The position numbers were made by a program, and so were the translations under genes. Source: Fragilariopsis cylindrus CCMP1102 (lineage: Eukaryota > Bacillariophyta > Bacillariophyceae > Bacillariales > Bacillariaceae). From it: a stretch of 64,000 nt of DNA. Numbering within the stretch: the first letter of the stretch is position 1; each line of letters begins with the position of its first letter. Location of the stretch: positions 124,001 to 188,000 of the forward strand of contig FMBT01000324.1 of NCBI GenBank assembly GCA_900095095.1. Direction: 5' to 3'. The notes beneath the pieces are model-generated. The model did no database searches. It was not told the DNA's origin and was given only the letters and a program-made list of their open reading frames with translations. This document shows positions 12,322-22,631 of the stretch, one piece after another.

Positions 12322-14027
12322 ATGTCATTATCCAAAATTGCAATGTCGACTGCTTCTATCCTTAACAAGAACGGCAACAACATGAAATTTACAATTTTTG
12401 GCGTGGTCATCCGAATGGCGATCTTTTACCAGTACAAGAAATGCAAGAAATATTAACGATGATGTGTTCTCCTGCAAATCAAGAATCCCTTAGGGATTCA
12501 CTTCAATATAGTTCAGATCGAGGCGAGGCTACTCTTTTGAAAGAGGTTTCATTGTTCTTGCGTCGACGCACTCTTAAGGATGAATTGCCAGAAGTTTCAG
12601 TAGCAAGCAAAGAAATATTAATAAACGATTCTTCTCCTCCTCCTCCTGAACTGGACATATTTCTCACGCATGGTGTTTCTCATGGCCTTGACTTACTTTG
12701 CACCGCCACAACAAAAAAAGACGATGTCGTTTTAGTAGAACGACCGACATATTTTCTGGCTAAAGATATTTTTACGTCACATAATCTTCGTGTTCAAAAT
12801 CTTCCAATGAAAAAACAACCAGTCACCAAAACCTTGATGGTTGATGTGGAAGCCCTTGGACGAGGGTTGAAAGATGGAAGTATTGATGTACCCCGTATGA
12901 TATACATCGTACCGACCCATCAAAATCCTACTGGGAAGTAAGTAGTTCTTGAAATTAGTTTACATGCCGCTATTTATGTGCTACAGGAGTGATTATTGTC
13001 ATTGATTTTGAAGTGTATAAATTAGCTCACATCTTCCTCAGTACTATGCCTCTTACCGACCGATTAATATTAGTGAAGCTAGCTCGACAATACGGTATTT
13101 TAGTGGCCGCTGATGAAGTTTACCACTTGCTGGATTGGTCATCACCATCAAAAAGACGGCCAGCACGATTTTCCGTTCTTGATCATCTAATATCAAAACA
13201 ATCTGAACCGCTAACCAACGTCGATATCTCTGCAAAAAATAATATAGGACGTATGGGATGCTCTGTGTCGGTGAGCTCATTTACTAAAATATTCGCACCA
13301 GGTAAGTGAATTGAGTAGTCTAACCCTCTTTTTCAAGCAACTAGAATAATTGCCAACTCTCACCGTATCGTATGTTCTATTCTTGGTTGGCTTTGTTGGT
13401 ATTTAAATGAAGGAGTACGATGTGGTTGGATTGAAGGACCGGCGTCTATAATTGATTCCCTAGTTGATGTAGGATACATTCAAAGCCAGGGGGGTTGTGT
13501 TCCATTCGTTGGTAATATTCTACGGACGGCACTCGCAGAGGGCTTACAGGATAGTATTTTGGACAAGTTAATTATTTCTTACAAAGATCGATCAAAAATA
13601 CTATGCGATATCCTTGAATCAGAATCCGGAATTCAAATCCACCATCGTCCCGACGGAGGTTAGTATTAGTAACAGTGAATCGTTTATAGAATTGCTCTTC
13701 GTTTTGGTTTTATCTAACCAACCAACCATCGTTTCATTTGTTATATACCACTTACTATACGTACTCAAAGGTTACTTTTTATGGGTTGAATTTTCGAATA
13801 TCTCAAGCGCAGAAATCTTTGCTGTGTATTGTCTAGATCGTGGTCTTAAATTTATGCCAGGCGTACGGTGTGATTCAGTGCTGGAAGGCTTTGAGCAGAG
13901 TGGCCAACCGAAGGAACTTTGTCAACATTCAGCAAGACTTTGCTTTGCTGATATGGATATAATAGACGTCTCAGATGGAGCTAAGTTGCTCGTTAAGCTA
14001 TACAGAGAATACACTGGAAAATTATGA
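12322..14027 (+). CDS. PLP-dependent class I/II aminotransferase (aminoadipate/aromatic type), one frameshift
   Basis: Fold type I aminotransferase of the Aro8/LysN/MocR-domain group, moving amino groups between an amino acid and a 2-oxo acid. Exons 12322-12937, 13042-13301, 13413-13658 and 13771-14027 total 459 codons if one base is added to the T run at 12395-12399. Visible motifs are FWRGHPNGDLLPVQEM near the N-terminus, VERPTYF, PTHQNPTG, ADEVYHLLDW, the PLP-lysine motif SSFTKIFAPG and VRCGWIEGP, then GGYFLWVEF-like C-terminal sequence split by the last intron. The frame upstream of the T run begins MSLSKIAMSTASIL; a start at 12343 is also possible. The frame carrying GHPNGD has a stop at 12363, so without the correction no N-terminus can be built. 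The amino-acid substrate cannot be read from the sequence. Confidence 0.82.
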
Positions 14028-14657
14028 CAAGTCAATTTGATTAAGGAAGAAAACTTTCTACTTTATAGTATTAACATAGGAAATACGTTTCATAACTCTA
14101 TAGTGGTGCTGCATTATTCTTTTTGTAAAAAGATAAAGCTGTGTCAATGAGATATATTGCTTGACTCGTCATCTTTCGTGTGTGTGTGTGTGTGTTCATA
14201 TCATTATCTCCAAAGGATTTAATTTAATGTCAGCGCACACGGATGCATTTGGTCAATTTTGATATATATATACAAATATATTAAGAAAGTCTAACCATGT
14301 AAAAGAATTGAAGATTCAAATAGGTTAGCAGTCGTGTAATAATTAGCGTTGGAACAGAGGAAAGAAGTAGAAGAAACAGAGAGACAGAAGCAATTTTGTC
14401 GAATCACGATAGGAAGCTTGATCATACGTTGAATGTGGTATGACCAAGGGCAAAGTGACTTCTTTAATCTAGCGCGGACATGACTAACAAAAAGAAATTC
14501 ATGGGCGAAGAATCTTCTCTCTGCAGTCGAAATAGCGCAAACGAATTTAACATAAAATAATAATTAACCAATGTGTTCCTTACATTTTTCTCAACCCATG
14601 TCAATTTTCGTCTTCCTTTGACAATGGATTCGACTATTATAAGTCTCACTGCTACGG
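14028..14657. other. Convergent 3' flanks of aminotransferase and TRM7
   Basis: About 630 bases with a (GT)n microsatellite at 14178-14195 and a short AT alternation near 14261-14270. No other feature. Confidence 0.5.
14178..14195. repeat. (GT)n microsatellite
   Basis: Nine uninterrupted GT dinucleotides in the gap between convergent genes. Confidence 0.9.
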
Positions 14658-15686
14658 CTATTTGCTGCACTGCTGTTGGTGAATTTTTTCTTTCATCACC
14701 TGTTGCGATTTAGAATGTGGCGGAGCAGTAGGTTGTTGAATAGGCGCAATATAATCAGATTCGTCCATTGGATAACTCTTATCTGCATCCATTACGGTGC
14801 CATCCTTTTCTCCCCATCCTGAAAGATCACCACACGCCAGAAAGGATGGTACACACCGCGGCAAAGTATTTGATCCTTCTGGTACGTCTAGAATAGTGTC
14901 ACTATCCAACGACAAATTGCGTACATCAGCAGAATTATTCTTGTTGAATTGCTGACATACAACAAACGATTCGAGAGATGAGTTTCTTGAACTTGTTGGT
15001 TTGGCAATACTGACGCGGTCAAATAGTAGCCGCAACTGCGCATATAAATGATTACTATGCCGACCTCGAAAAATCTTAGCGACGAAAGTTCCACCATCCA
15101 CTAGTACGTGCGTTGTAATTTTAACTGCGCTCATCAACAACTGTGCTTGCTATAGTGTAGTAAGAAAAAATATGAACAGTGAGCAGTTTCTTTCAACATG
15201 AAAAACCAGATAGAAAATATGACAGTTTCATAATCCCATTCTTACCAAATATTCGTCCAGATCATGCAAGCCTGTCACGTCGGGAGCACCATCACATATA
15301 ACGAGCTCAGCGCGTTGCTCGTCTTTCGTTCCATCGTCACTAAATGGTTCCAGGATTAATTTCGCAGTTTCGTAACTTGTTATGTCACCTTGGATGCACA
15401 ATACCCCCGCGATTGGCGCCATAGGCTGAAGATCGACAGCTATGATCTTTGGAGTCTCAGTAGATTCCGATTCTTGATGATCATCAGTTTTTGACACCAA
15501 TTTGTCACTCAAAACCTGAGACCACGAGCCTGGAGCGGCACACAGATCGACCGCTCTGACAACATTATCAAAAATATTAAATTCTGAGTCAATTTGAAGC
15601 AATTTGAAAGCTGACCTTGCTCTGTATCCTTTTTCCTTTGCTCGTCTGTAAAATACATCTCGCTTGTCTCTCGAGAGACGTCCCAT
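14658..15686 (-). CDS. TRM7: tRNA 2'-O-ribose methyltransferase TRM7/FTSJ1
   Basis: FtsJ-family enzyme that methylates ribose at anticodon-loop positions 32 and 34 of certain tRNAs in the cytosol. Exons 15686-15246 and 15149-14658 give 310 residues, the same length as yeast Trm7. It starts [20 protein letters not shown], with catalytic Lys in [10 protein letters not shown], the SAM-binding [11 protein letters not shown], catalytic Asp in [13 protein letters not shown], catalytic Lys in [11 protein letters not shown] and catalytic Glu in SSLESFVV: the full K-D-K-E set. The junction joins DLDEYL to QAQLLMSA exactly as in the yeast enzyme. The C-terminal region carries [12 protein letters not shown], the Trm7 tail that contacts its partner Trm732/Trm734 in yeast. 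Paralogues for rRNA or mitochondria are less like this. Confidence 0.95.
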
Positions 15687-16696
15687 CCTATGTAGTGGAC
15701 AGCGTCATAAAGTGACTGTTGTCTTTGTTTATGCACTTCGCCTTATTTGATGTTTTCAGTTTTGATGATGTGAGAAAATTGGCGGTTTTCACGGGGAGTT
15801 TCACTTGATTTTTTTTTTTCGTTTTCGAACATTCCAGATTCCATTTTTGAATCTGGTTTGATTTGGGGGCATGCTCGCTTCTTTCGGATACCAAAAATTC
15901 AAGGGGGTGATATCGAGAGAAGCATATCATATTCTTCTTGTCAAAAAGAAAGGATTAGTTGCTTCCTGGAGGAGACTCTAACATATATATGGACTTCATC
16001 AGATAATCATCATTGTCTTGATCTTACTCCTAAATGACAAGCAGGAACCCTGCCAAGATACTGTGTGCTGCAGCACATTATTAATTCATCGCGCTTTGTG
16101 TAGGTGGTAGAGAAGCACTATAATAGTATAATCATCAAAAGTATGTCCAACCTGGTCACATAAGGCATAAGATACAGCACAGTCATCATTAGCAGACAGT
16201 TTCTCTTGACGGCTACATCCTATCAGATCAAGAGCACCAGCTACAAAATAAAGTATTGGTAAAGTCTGGATATTGTTAAACTTAAAGAGAGGAAAGGAGA
16301 AAACACTCTCAAAGCAACATTTGGTTGATGTATCTTAACTGACATGGTCTACTCACAACATCTGCGCATACTACTTTATACTTTTCATCCTACCGAATAG
16401 TTAATATAATATGATTTGAGACTAAAGTGTCTAGATGTTGTACTCATCAGGTAAGAAATTAATAATAACATTCAAAAGCTATATTTTATAAAATACTTGT
16501 ATAAAAAATTGCCAACAGCGCAGTAACACATTCAGGATAGAATGATTTCGTTCGATTAGGTGAAGCTTTCATATATATCCTGGTAAGTAGTATACATTGA
16601 CTGATTCAATTCATGACATAACATAAACGAAGAATAAAATACGAGCAGGAGCAGAAAGACTTGTCATTGCTCTCAAAGAGTCAAAGAATCTCGTCT
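15687..16696. other. Intergenic, upstream of TRM7 and downstream of desaturase
   Basis: About 1 kb between two minus-strand genes. An open frame at 15688-15930 is antisense-like noise with no motif. I see no repeats or RNA genes. Confidence 0.45.
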
Positions 16697-18102
16697 TTAG
16701 ACTGTTCGTCCATGAATCCAGCTAAAGCTTCGATCTGGTTCTTCTTCGTTGACCTTTTTCTTCCTATTCATGGATCTTTCAGCTAACTTCTTGTAACGGG
16801 TAGGTAACTTGCAAAGGTATTCGCGCTCTTTCTCGGCTTCACTAGAAAGACCTTCTAGATTTTCTAAATCCCAACGAGCCACCAAGTGTCCAATTATTTC
16901 AGCGTAATCGATGGCAGTGTATACATTCAACTTTTGAGCGATTGCTGAAAAGTCCTCGTACATATTCGCATTAACTCCATCCGTCATAAGCTCTGCAGGC
17001 ATGACGATTTGCCCACGCATCATATCCCCAAAAGTCATAATCAAACCATCTGGGTCTCTCTTAATAATTTCTTCACTAAAGAGTTGGTAGGCCTTTTCAT
17101 GACGAGCCTCATCACCAGCAATTTTACCGCATATTTTTCGTAGTTGTGTGTCCCCATATTCTCCTGCTAGACGACCTACATTACCATGAGAAACTTTAGT
17201 TGCTCGTTCCTGGAAGGATGTGTATACGAAGCCTCTGTATGGATCTTTTTGTGCATCGGGATTAAACCCACTAGTGATCAGATGTTGAATGGTGACTTCA
17301 ATGCTACGCATGTCACATTTACCACCAAGTATAGATATTTGTTTAGAAGATCACCATGTCGATTCTCTTCTGACGTCCAACCACGACTCCATCGAGCCCA
17401 GGGTGAATCTGAGTCTCCTGTCGGATCATCGCAACCTTCGAATGTGTTTAAGAGAGTTTGATAGGTAGGAAGGGCCTCTTCTGTGACCATGTCACCGACT
17501 AGAACCACCATGATCTCGTCAGGTACGCCTGCGGCCATCTTTCTCAATTCCTTTACCTCATCTTCCCAACCTTCCTTGGAAAGATCTGGAAGGAAATCTT
17601 GTGGCTGCCATGCTGCGTCTCCAGTTTCTAGAAGCTACACAATTCAAAAATGTAAGTAAGCAAAGATAGAACGAAGTGTTTTCAATAATGTATAATGTGG
17701 AAGAAATTGTGAGCCAAACTGGGCCTGTATCTATCTTCATTCTTGAAGAAAACTGGACAAAATACAAGACGAACAGTTATACACAACACTTACAATTTCG
17801 TCTACCATCCTATCTGCAATTGGGGCAATATCTTCAATAACTTCAACGTGTTTAGGATATAAAAATACATTAGTTTGAAGTCTTTTGTGCATACTATCCT
17901 TATCAAAATCCACTCCAACAATATCGTCCATTTCTTTCTTAGTTACGACGGAGGGATCAACAGCGACCATCCCCATCTCCATAATCTTATTTGGACGTAT
18001 TGATGCCGACGAACTACATGATGCTGGAGATCGAAAAAACAACGGTGAAGCTTGGAAGGCAAATACATTTGCAACCGTACATAATGCTAACAGGATACGC
18101 AT
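16697..18102 (-). CDS. Plastid stearoyl-ACP Delta9 desaturase, one frameshift
   Basis: Soluble di-iron acyl-ACP desaturase that makes oleoyl-ACP in the plastid stroma. Exons 18102-17794 and 17634-16697 give 415 residues once one base is added at 17325-17326 (a GG pair that should be GGG). The two halves of the frame, NKYLYL before and [10 protein letters not shown] after, align directly with the plant enzyme. Iron ligands are visible: [15 protein letters not shown] and DEARHE. The start at 18102 gives a hydrophobic signal peptide [15 protein letters not shown] followed by FQASP, the A-F cleavage motif of diatom plastid preproteins; an in-frame ATG at 18150 would bury it behind 16 hydrophilic residues. 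Without the correction the protein stops soon after NKYLYL, in the middle of the four-helix bundle. Confidence 0.92.
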
Positions 18103-18948
18103 GAAGTAGCTAGCATCGTAGTGCTGACCACAATGATGATGATTCGTCATTTTTTGCGTTTTTTTTTGTCTTTTGTCTTTTATTAACTAGCTGACACCCT
18201 CAAAAAGTAACGAAAGGATGTATATTAAACTGAATCTCTGACAGTCAGTTCTTAGTAGTGTATGTATTCTACCGATTTATTCTAATTGTTTGTATTATAA
18301 TGTGTTCTGGTTCTTGTAATAAGTATGATCGAAGTATAGCAACAAATGCTGTGTCGACAAAACAAAAATTAGTTATCGTCGTCGCTTATCGTACTCTACG
18401 GTGTATCCAAAGTTCGAAAAAGCGGGCACGATTACAAATTTAAGATTGATGATGTAATAAGTTAACGAGCGCAGGCGTCATCGTGTTTGCGTTTGTTTGC
18501 TGTAGTATTGAATTTTTTGACACGAAATGATTTCCTCGACCCGAACTATTGTCAAAATAGACGTCACAGAAGAAACTGATGACATCACTGTAATTTTAGG
18601 GGAGGATCACAAAAAGAAAATCTAAATAATGCATAATTCATGCTCAGATTAGAACATTTGACTCATTCGACTCAAATAGATTCGTCGTCAGCCATCGCAA
18701 TTAAAAAAATCATTGCTTTTCTTTCTCATCATAAAACATTTAACATGCTACTGTATTCTAAAATACTTGTTCGATTGTTCGAATCATGATTGTAGGGTCG
18801 ATTCTGAGCAAAATAGATAACAATTCGACTATTTGATTCGAAGATGATGGTGAACCAAGAATTCGAAGCAAAGAGGGGTACACAATGACTTTGAAAGTGC
18901 ATGCAACATCTATCTTCCTTGGACTGGAAAAAGTAAAGTAAAATAAAA
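18103..18948. promoter_or_regulatory. Divergent promoter gap desaturase / PPR-SMR
   Basis: A gap of 846 bases between start codons of two plastid-directed proteins pointing apart. It contains a poly-T stretch near 18158-18168 and the weak motif-free open frame 18258-18443. No defined element could be recognised. Confidence 0.4.
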
Positions 18949-21900
18949 ATGCCCTACTGTTTCTTTTCTTTCCGACATAAACGGTCGTGGTGGCGACGAC
19001 GTAATTTCCATCAAATAATTATTCTTGCCATTCCAATAATAATACTCAGTACATGGTGTGGGATTCAAACCGTTGCCTTCGTCGATGTCAGACCAGTCGT
19101 CAGTAACCGTGGTGGAAGTACAAGTACAAGTACACATCGGATACGAGTATTGGCTGATTCGCCTCGCAGTAATAGTAATAGTAATAGTAATACAAAACAA
19201 CACATCAACACCGCCAAAAGAAAATCGAGCAACATCAATCGTCAACAACGTTTTTCTGTCTCCGAATTCGAACGGGTCGTTAAAAATTTGGATGATATAC
19301 AGTCTCCAGTTGGAATTGAAGATTGGATCGTACAACAGCAGCAGCAGCTGCAGCAGCAGCAGCAAACCAATAGTACTTCTTTTTTAACTTGGAGAAGTTG
19401 GAACATTCAAGAACAGGTTCATTTTATAAAATACCTTCAACAACGACATGCATATTCTTCAATCTTATTATTCCTTTCATTGTTGGATTCTGACAGTAAT
19501 GACGATTTCACCGATGTACATAATATTACTAATCGTCAAAATAAAAATAACAAAAAAAAGACTACTAATCGGAGGAGTAATCCTGTGAAAGTATATACAA
19601 CGGCACTGTTTGTTATGTCATCTATCACTGATCATAACTACGATAGAAAAAAAATATCATTAAAAATTCTGGATCAAATGTATCGAAACCAAGTGACACC
19701 AACTACACTAACCTATGTGGCGGTATTTAAAAATGTTCAAGGTAATCCGAAAGATGTTCTACAAATGGTCCGATACTTGGAAAAAGGAGAACGAGAGGGT
19801 GGACCGAATATATGGAGCGCCGAAGTTTATTATGCTGCCATTTACGCATGTCGTACCCCTTTATTTCGTCGTACTTCTACTGACAAGGAAAACAACACCG
19901 ATTCGACCCTTATGAAAGAGGACGCCAATAGTAGAAACGATATTGTACCTAACAACAAAGACTGGCAAACAGCCCTTAGCTTAATGCAACAGATGCAACG
20001 AAAGGGGATCCAACCAACCTCAAAAATTTACCTAGCTGTTCTTGATGTTTTGGCTCAAAACCCTCAAAAACAAGGCAAGTACATGAAGGGCAAGTTAACG
20101 ATTATTAGATCCCTCATCCGACAATATAATAACTCGAGAAGAATTTGTTCTGACCCATTAAACGAGTCCTCGCCACAATCTGACGACGATGATCGGATTT
20201 GGGCGACAGCCCTGAATGCATGTGCCGTAGTTGGTGACTATCCCCAATCTTTACAGTTTCTACAAGAAATGATGTCTTCGACGTGTACGCCTAATCTACG
20301 ACATTGTACCGCCCTTCTCAAGGCTTTTGCCAAAGCTCCAGGTGGTGCACAAGATAATCTTGCAATGACAGCACTAAATGCGATGATGGGAAATATGACT
20401 GCATTTCTGGAAATTCCAGGTACGATATATGAATCTAATAAACTATTGCTGCCTCAGACTGACTTAGACATAGTTGCCCTTAATACCGTGCTTTCGGTTC
20501 TAAACTTTGACGATGCACAACAGCTTTTTGATCGTATTCAGAGGGGAGAATTTATGGATTCAGATGCAGAAGTAATATCTCCTGACCGTATTACGTATCA
20601 CAATCTGTTAGTGGGTTGCGAGGATCCAGAGACTGCTAGTAAAATTGTCAATCAAATGAGATTATCGAGACGAAATCGTTATGGTGCCATCCCTCCGACA
20701 GCGGTGACATATGCACACGCAATAAATGTATGTCAACGCGCTAAAATACCCGACCTTAAGACTGCCAACCAGCTCATTAACTGGGCCAAAGATGATCGGA
20801 TACAGCCCACCGTGTTCATATTTGCTTCTGCCATCTGGACTGCTCAGCGTTGCGGAGACCTCTCTCGCTGTTTGGAGCTGTACGAGGAAATGGAAAGGAT
20901 GGGGTGTATCGCCAACGGAGTAGTTCTAAACGGAATCCTTTCTGCACTTTGCGATAATGGTATGTATACAAAAGCATTGGAGATATTTGATCTTATCAAG
21001 GATCGTGGATTTCAGGTTTCTGCGGTGGGTATGAAACGTTTGGTATTTGCTACGATCCAATCAAGTAAACAGCCAATTGCAGAAGATAAAGAGGCGACGT
21101 TTTTACGGATATTAAGACGCTTGGATCCATATGAACGGCAGGTTAAGATCAGTGGTCCAGTCTTCGAAGCATTGATATCTCTTTATGGATCCATGGGCGA
21201 TATTGAACAAGTTTTACATGTAAAGGAACAAATCAATGGGTGTCTTGATGCCGCTTGTTTACGAGCAACCTTGCTATCTTATACGAGATGTTCAAAAAGT
21301 AGATGGCCAGAAGCAGTGGAATTGCTCCACACTACGATCGTTGAAGGGTCTCCGACACCGGAACGCATTGATCAGACTGCCTTGAGCAATGTGCTTCTAG
21401 TTTGCAGCAGAGCAGACGAGTACGAAGATGGTTTATCACTTCTCAATTTGTATGGAATTCCAACCAATAAATTACCTCGCGGCTCTCCATGTATATCCAT
21501 CGTGGCTCTGAACGCACTAATAGCAGCTTGTGGTCGTGGAGGACGGCCTGATCTTTCTCTGTCTATTTTGAACGAGATATCATGTCGATATAAAAAGCTT
21601 CCAGATAGTAGAAGTTACAGAAGTGCAATCATTGCCTGCAACAAGGCGCAGCATGCGGTGAAAGTCTATGATCATGACAATAGTTCAGATAGGGTATACG
21701 GCAATTATGACTCTGACGCTAAAGAATCGTCTATTGAATGGTGGGAATGTTCTCTCGCACTTTTTAGAAGGATGACAGAAGAAGGGCTTACACCAGATGT
21801 ACAAACTCACTCCTCAATTATCTCGAGCTGCGAGGCTGCTGGTGAATGGCAACGTGCACTATGGGTACTACAAACAATCATTGACAATTCAGCAGGCGGA

Positions 21901-22476
21901 TCTGATGATAATGATGCTCCATCGTCGTTAAATTTATATTGTTGGAACGCGGCTATTAGTGCCTGCGAGAAAGGTGGTGCATGGGTAGAAGCATTAGATT
22001 TGTACGAAAGGATGCTAGAAACAAAGTCATTCAAACCTAATGTCGTAACCATGAATTCTCTGATGGAAGCACTGGACAACGCAGGCCAAAAGGAAATCCA
22101 ACAAAGTATTTATAGCGAAGGTGTGGGGCAGGGACTTGTCGACCCATGGAGATGGACGAAAAATAAGGCAGGGGAACCAATTCTTGCTCTCGATTTGCAC
22201 ACCTTTTCAGCGCCAATGGCAAAGGCTGCGATTAGAAAAATCATGGACAGCTGGTTGGACGAGAAAGATAACACAGGGGGCGGTTTGAGTGGTGATCTTG
22301 TGATTATTACTGGGAAAGGCAAACACAGTGTACGTCTTCCTGTGCTTCAAAGAGTAACAAAATGCGTTTTATTAGAGTACGGAATAAAAGCGGAAATAGA
22401 CAAATCTAATCATGGTCGTATTGTTGTAACGACTGCTGATCTTATGGAATGTTTCAGTGATAAATCTTGGAGCTAG
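18949..22476 (+). CDS. Plastid PPR-SMR RNA-binding protein
   Basis: Single-exon protein of 1175 residues. It starts with a basic stretch and a hydrophobic helix (about residues 22-44, IIILAIPIIILSTWCG) followed by TVAFVDV, a signal-anchor plus AF-type cleavage motif that suggests plastid import. Polar low-complexity runs follow, including two Gln tracts near residues 125-140. From about residue 200 to 1070 come degenerate pentatricopeptide repeats, seen in NQVTPTTLTYVAVFKN, MQRKGIQPTSKIYLAVLDVL, MERMGCIANGVVLNGILSAL, MTEEGLTPDVQTHSSIISSC and KPNVVTMNSLMEAL. Residues about 1080-1170 form an SMR domain with ALDLHTFS and TGKGKHS motifs. PPR-SMR proteins bind organelle RNA in a sequence-specific way and several stabilise or cleave plastid transcripts. 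The target RNA cannot be predicted here. Confidence 0.9.
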   Translation: MPYCFFSFRHKRSWWRRRNFHQIIILAIPIIILSTWCGIQTVAFVDVRPVVSNRGGSTSTSTHRIRVLADSPRSNSNSNSNTKQHINTAKRKSSNINRQQRFSVSEFERVVKNLDDIQSPVGIEDWIVQQQQQLQQQQQTNSTSFLTWRSWNIQEQVHFIKYLQQRHAYSSILLFLSLLDSDSNDDFTDVHNITNRQNKNNKKKTTNRRSNPVKVYTTALFVMSSITDHNYDRKKISLKILDQMYRNQVTPTTLTYVAVFKNVQGNPKDVLQMVRYLEKGEREGGPNIWSAEVYYAAIYACRTPLFRRTSTDKENNTDSTLMKEDANSRNDIVPNNKDWQTALSLMQQMQRKGIQPTSKIYLAVLDVLAQNPQKQGKYMKGKLTIIRSLIRQYNNSRRICSDPLNESSPQSDDDDRIWATALNACAVVGDYPQSLQFLQEMMSSTCTPNLRHCTALLKAFAKAPGGAQDNLAMTALNAMMGNMTAFLEIPGTIYESNKLLLPQTDLDIVALNTVLSVLNFDDAQQLFDRIQRGEFMDSDAEVISPDRITYHNLLVGCEDPETASKIVNQMRLSRRNRYGAIPPTAVTYAHAINVCQRAKIPDLKTANQLINWAKDDRIQPTVFIFASAIWTAQRCGDLSRCLELYEEMERMGCIANGVVLNGILSALCDNGMYTKALEIFDLIKDRGFQVSAVGMKRLVFATIQSSKQPIAEDKEATFLRILRRLDPYERQVKISGPVFEALISLYGSMGDIEQVLHVKEQINGCLDAACLRATLLSYTRCSKSRWPEAVELLHTTIVEGSPTPERIDQTALSNVLLVCSRADEYEDGLSLLNLYGIPTNKLPRGSPCISIVALNALIAACGRGGRPDLSLSILNEISCRYKKLPDSRSYRSAIIACNKAQHAVKVYDHDNSSDRVYGNYDSDAKESSIEWWECSLALFRRMTEEGLTPDVQTHSSIISSCEAAGEWQRALWVLQTIIDNSAGGSDDNDAPSSLNLYCWNAAISACEKGGAWVEALDLYERMLETKSFKPNVVTMNSLMEALDNAGQKEIQQSIYSEGVGQGLVDPWRWTKNKAGEPILALDLHTFSAPMAKAAIRKIMDSWLDEKDNTGGGLSGDLVIITGKGKHSVRLPVLQRVTKCVLLEYGIKAEIDKSNHGRIVVTTADLMECFSDKSWS

Positions 22477-22631
22477 TAGAGTTCGGGCTCATAATAAGTA
22501 GGATATAAATATTCATAGATGATAAAACGAGATCGGGAACTTTCTCTTGATGTTCGATCAAATCAAATCTCTATCTATTCGATTCTACATGCAGTATCCC
22601 TTGTAGGTACACATTATTCGAGCGTTGTAGA

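Noticed and set aside
12138-12365. First exon of the aminotransferase starting at 12138
   Set aside because: No donor in the right phase joins it without a stop; the start at 12322 with one base added to the T run fits better.
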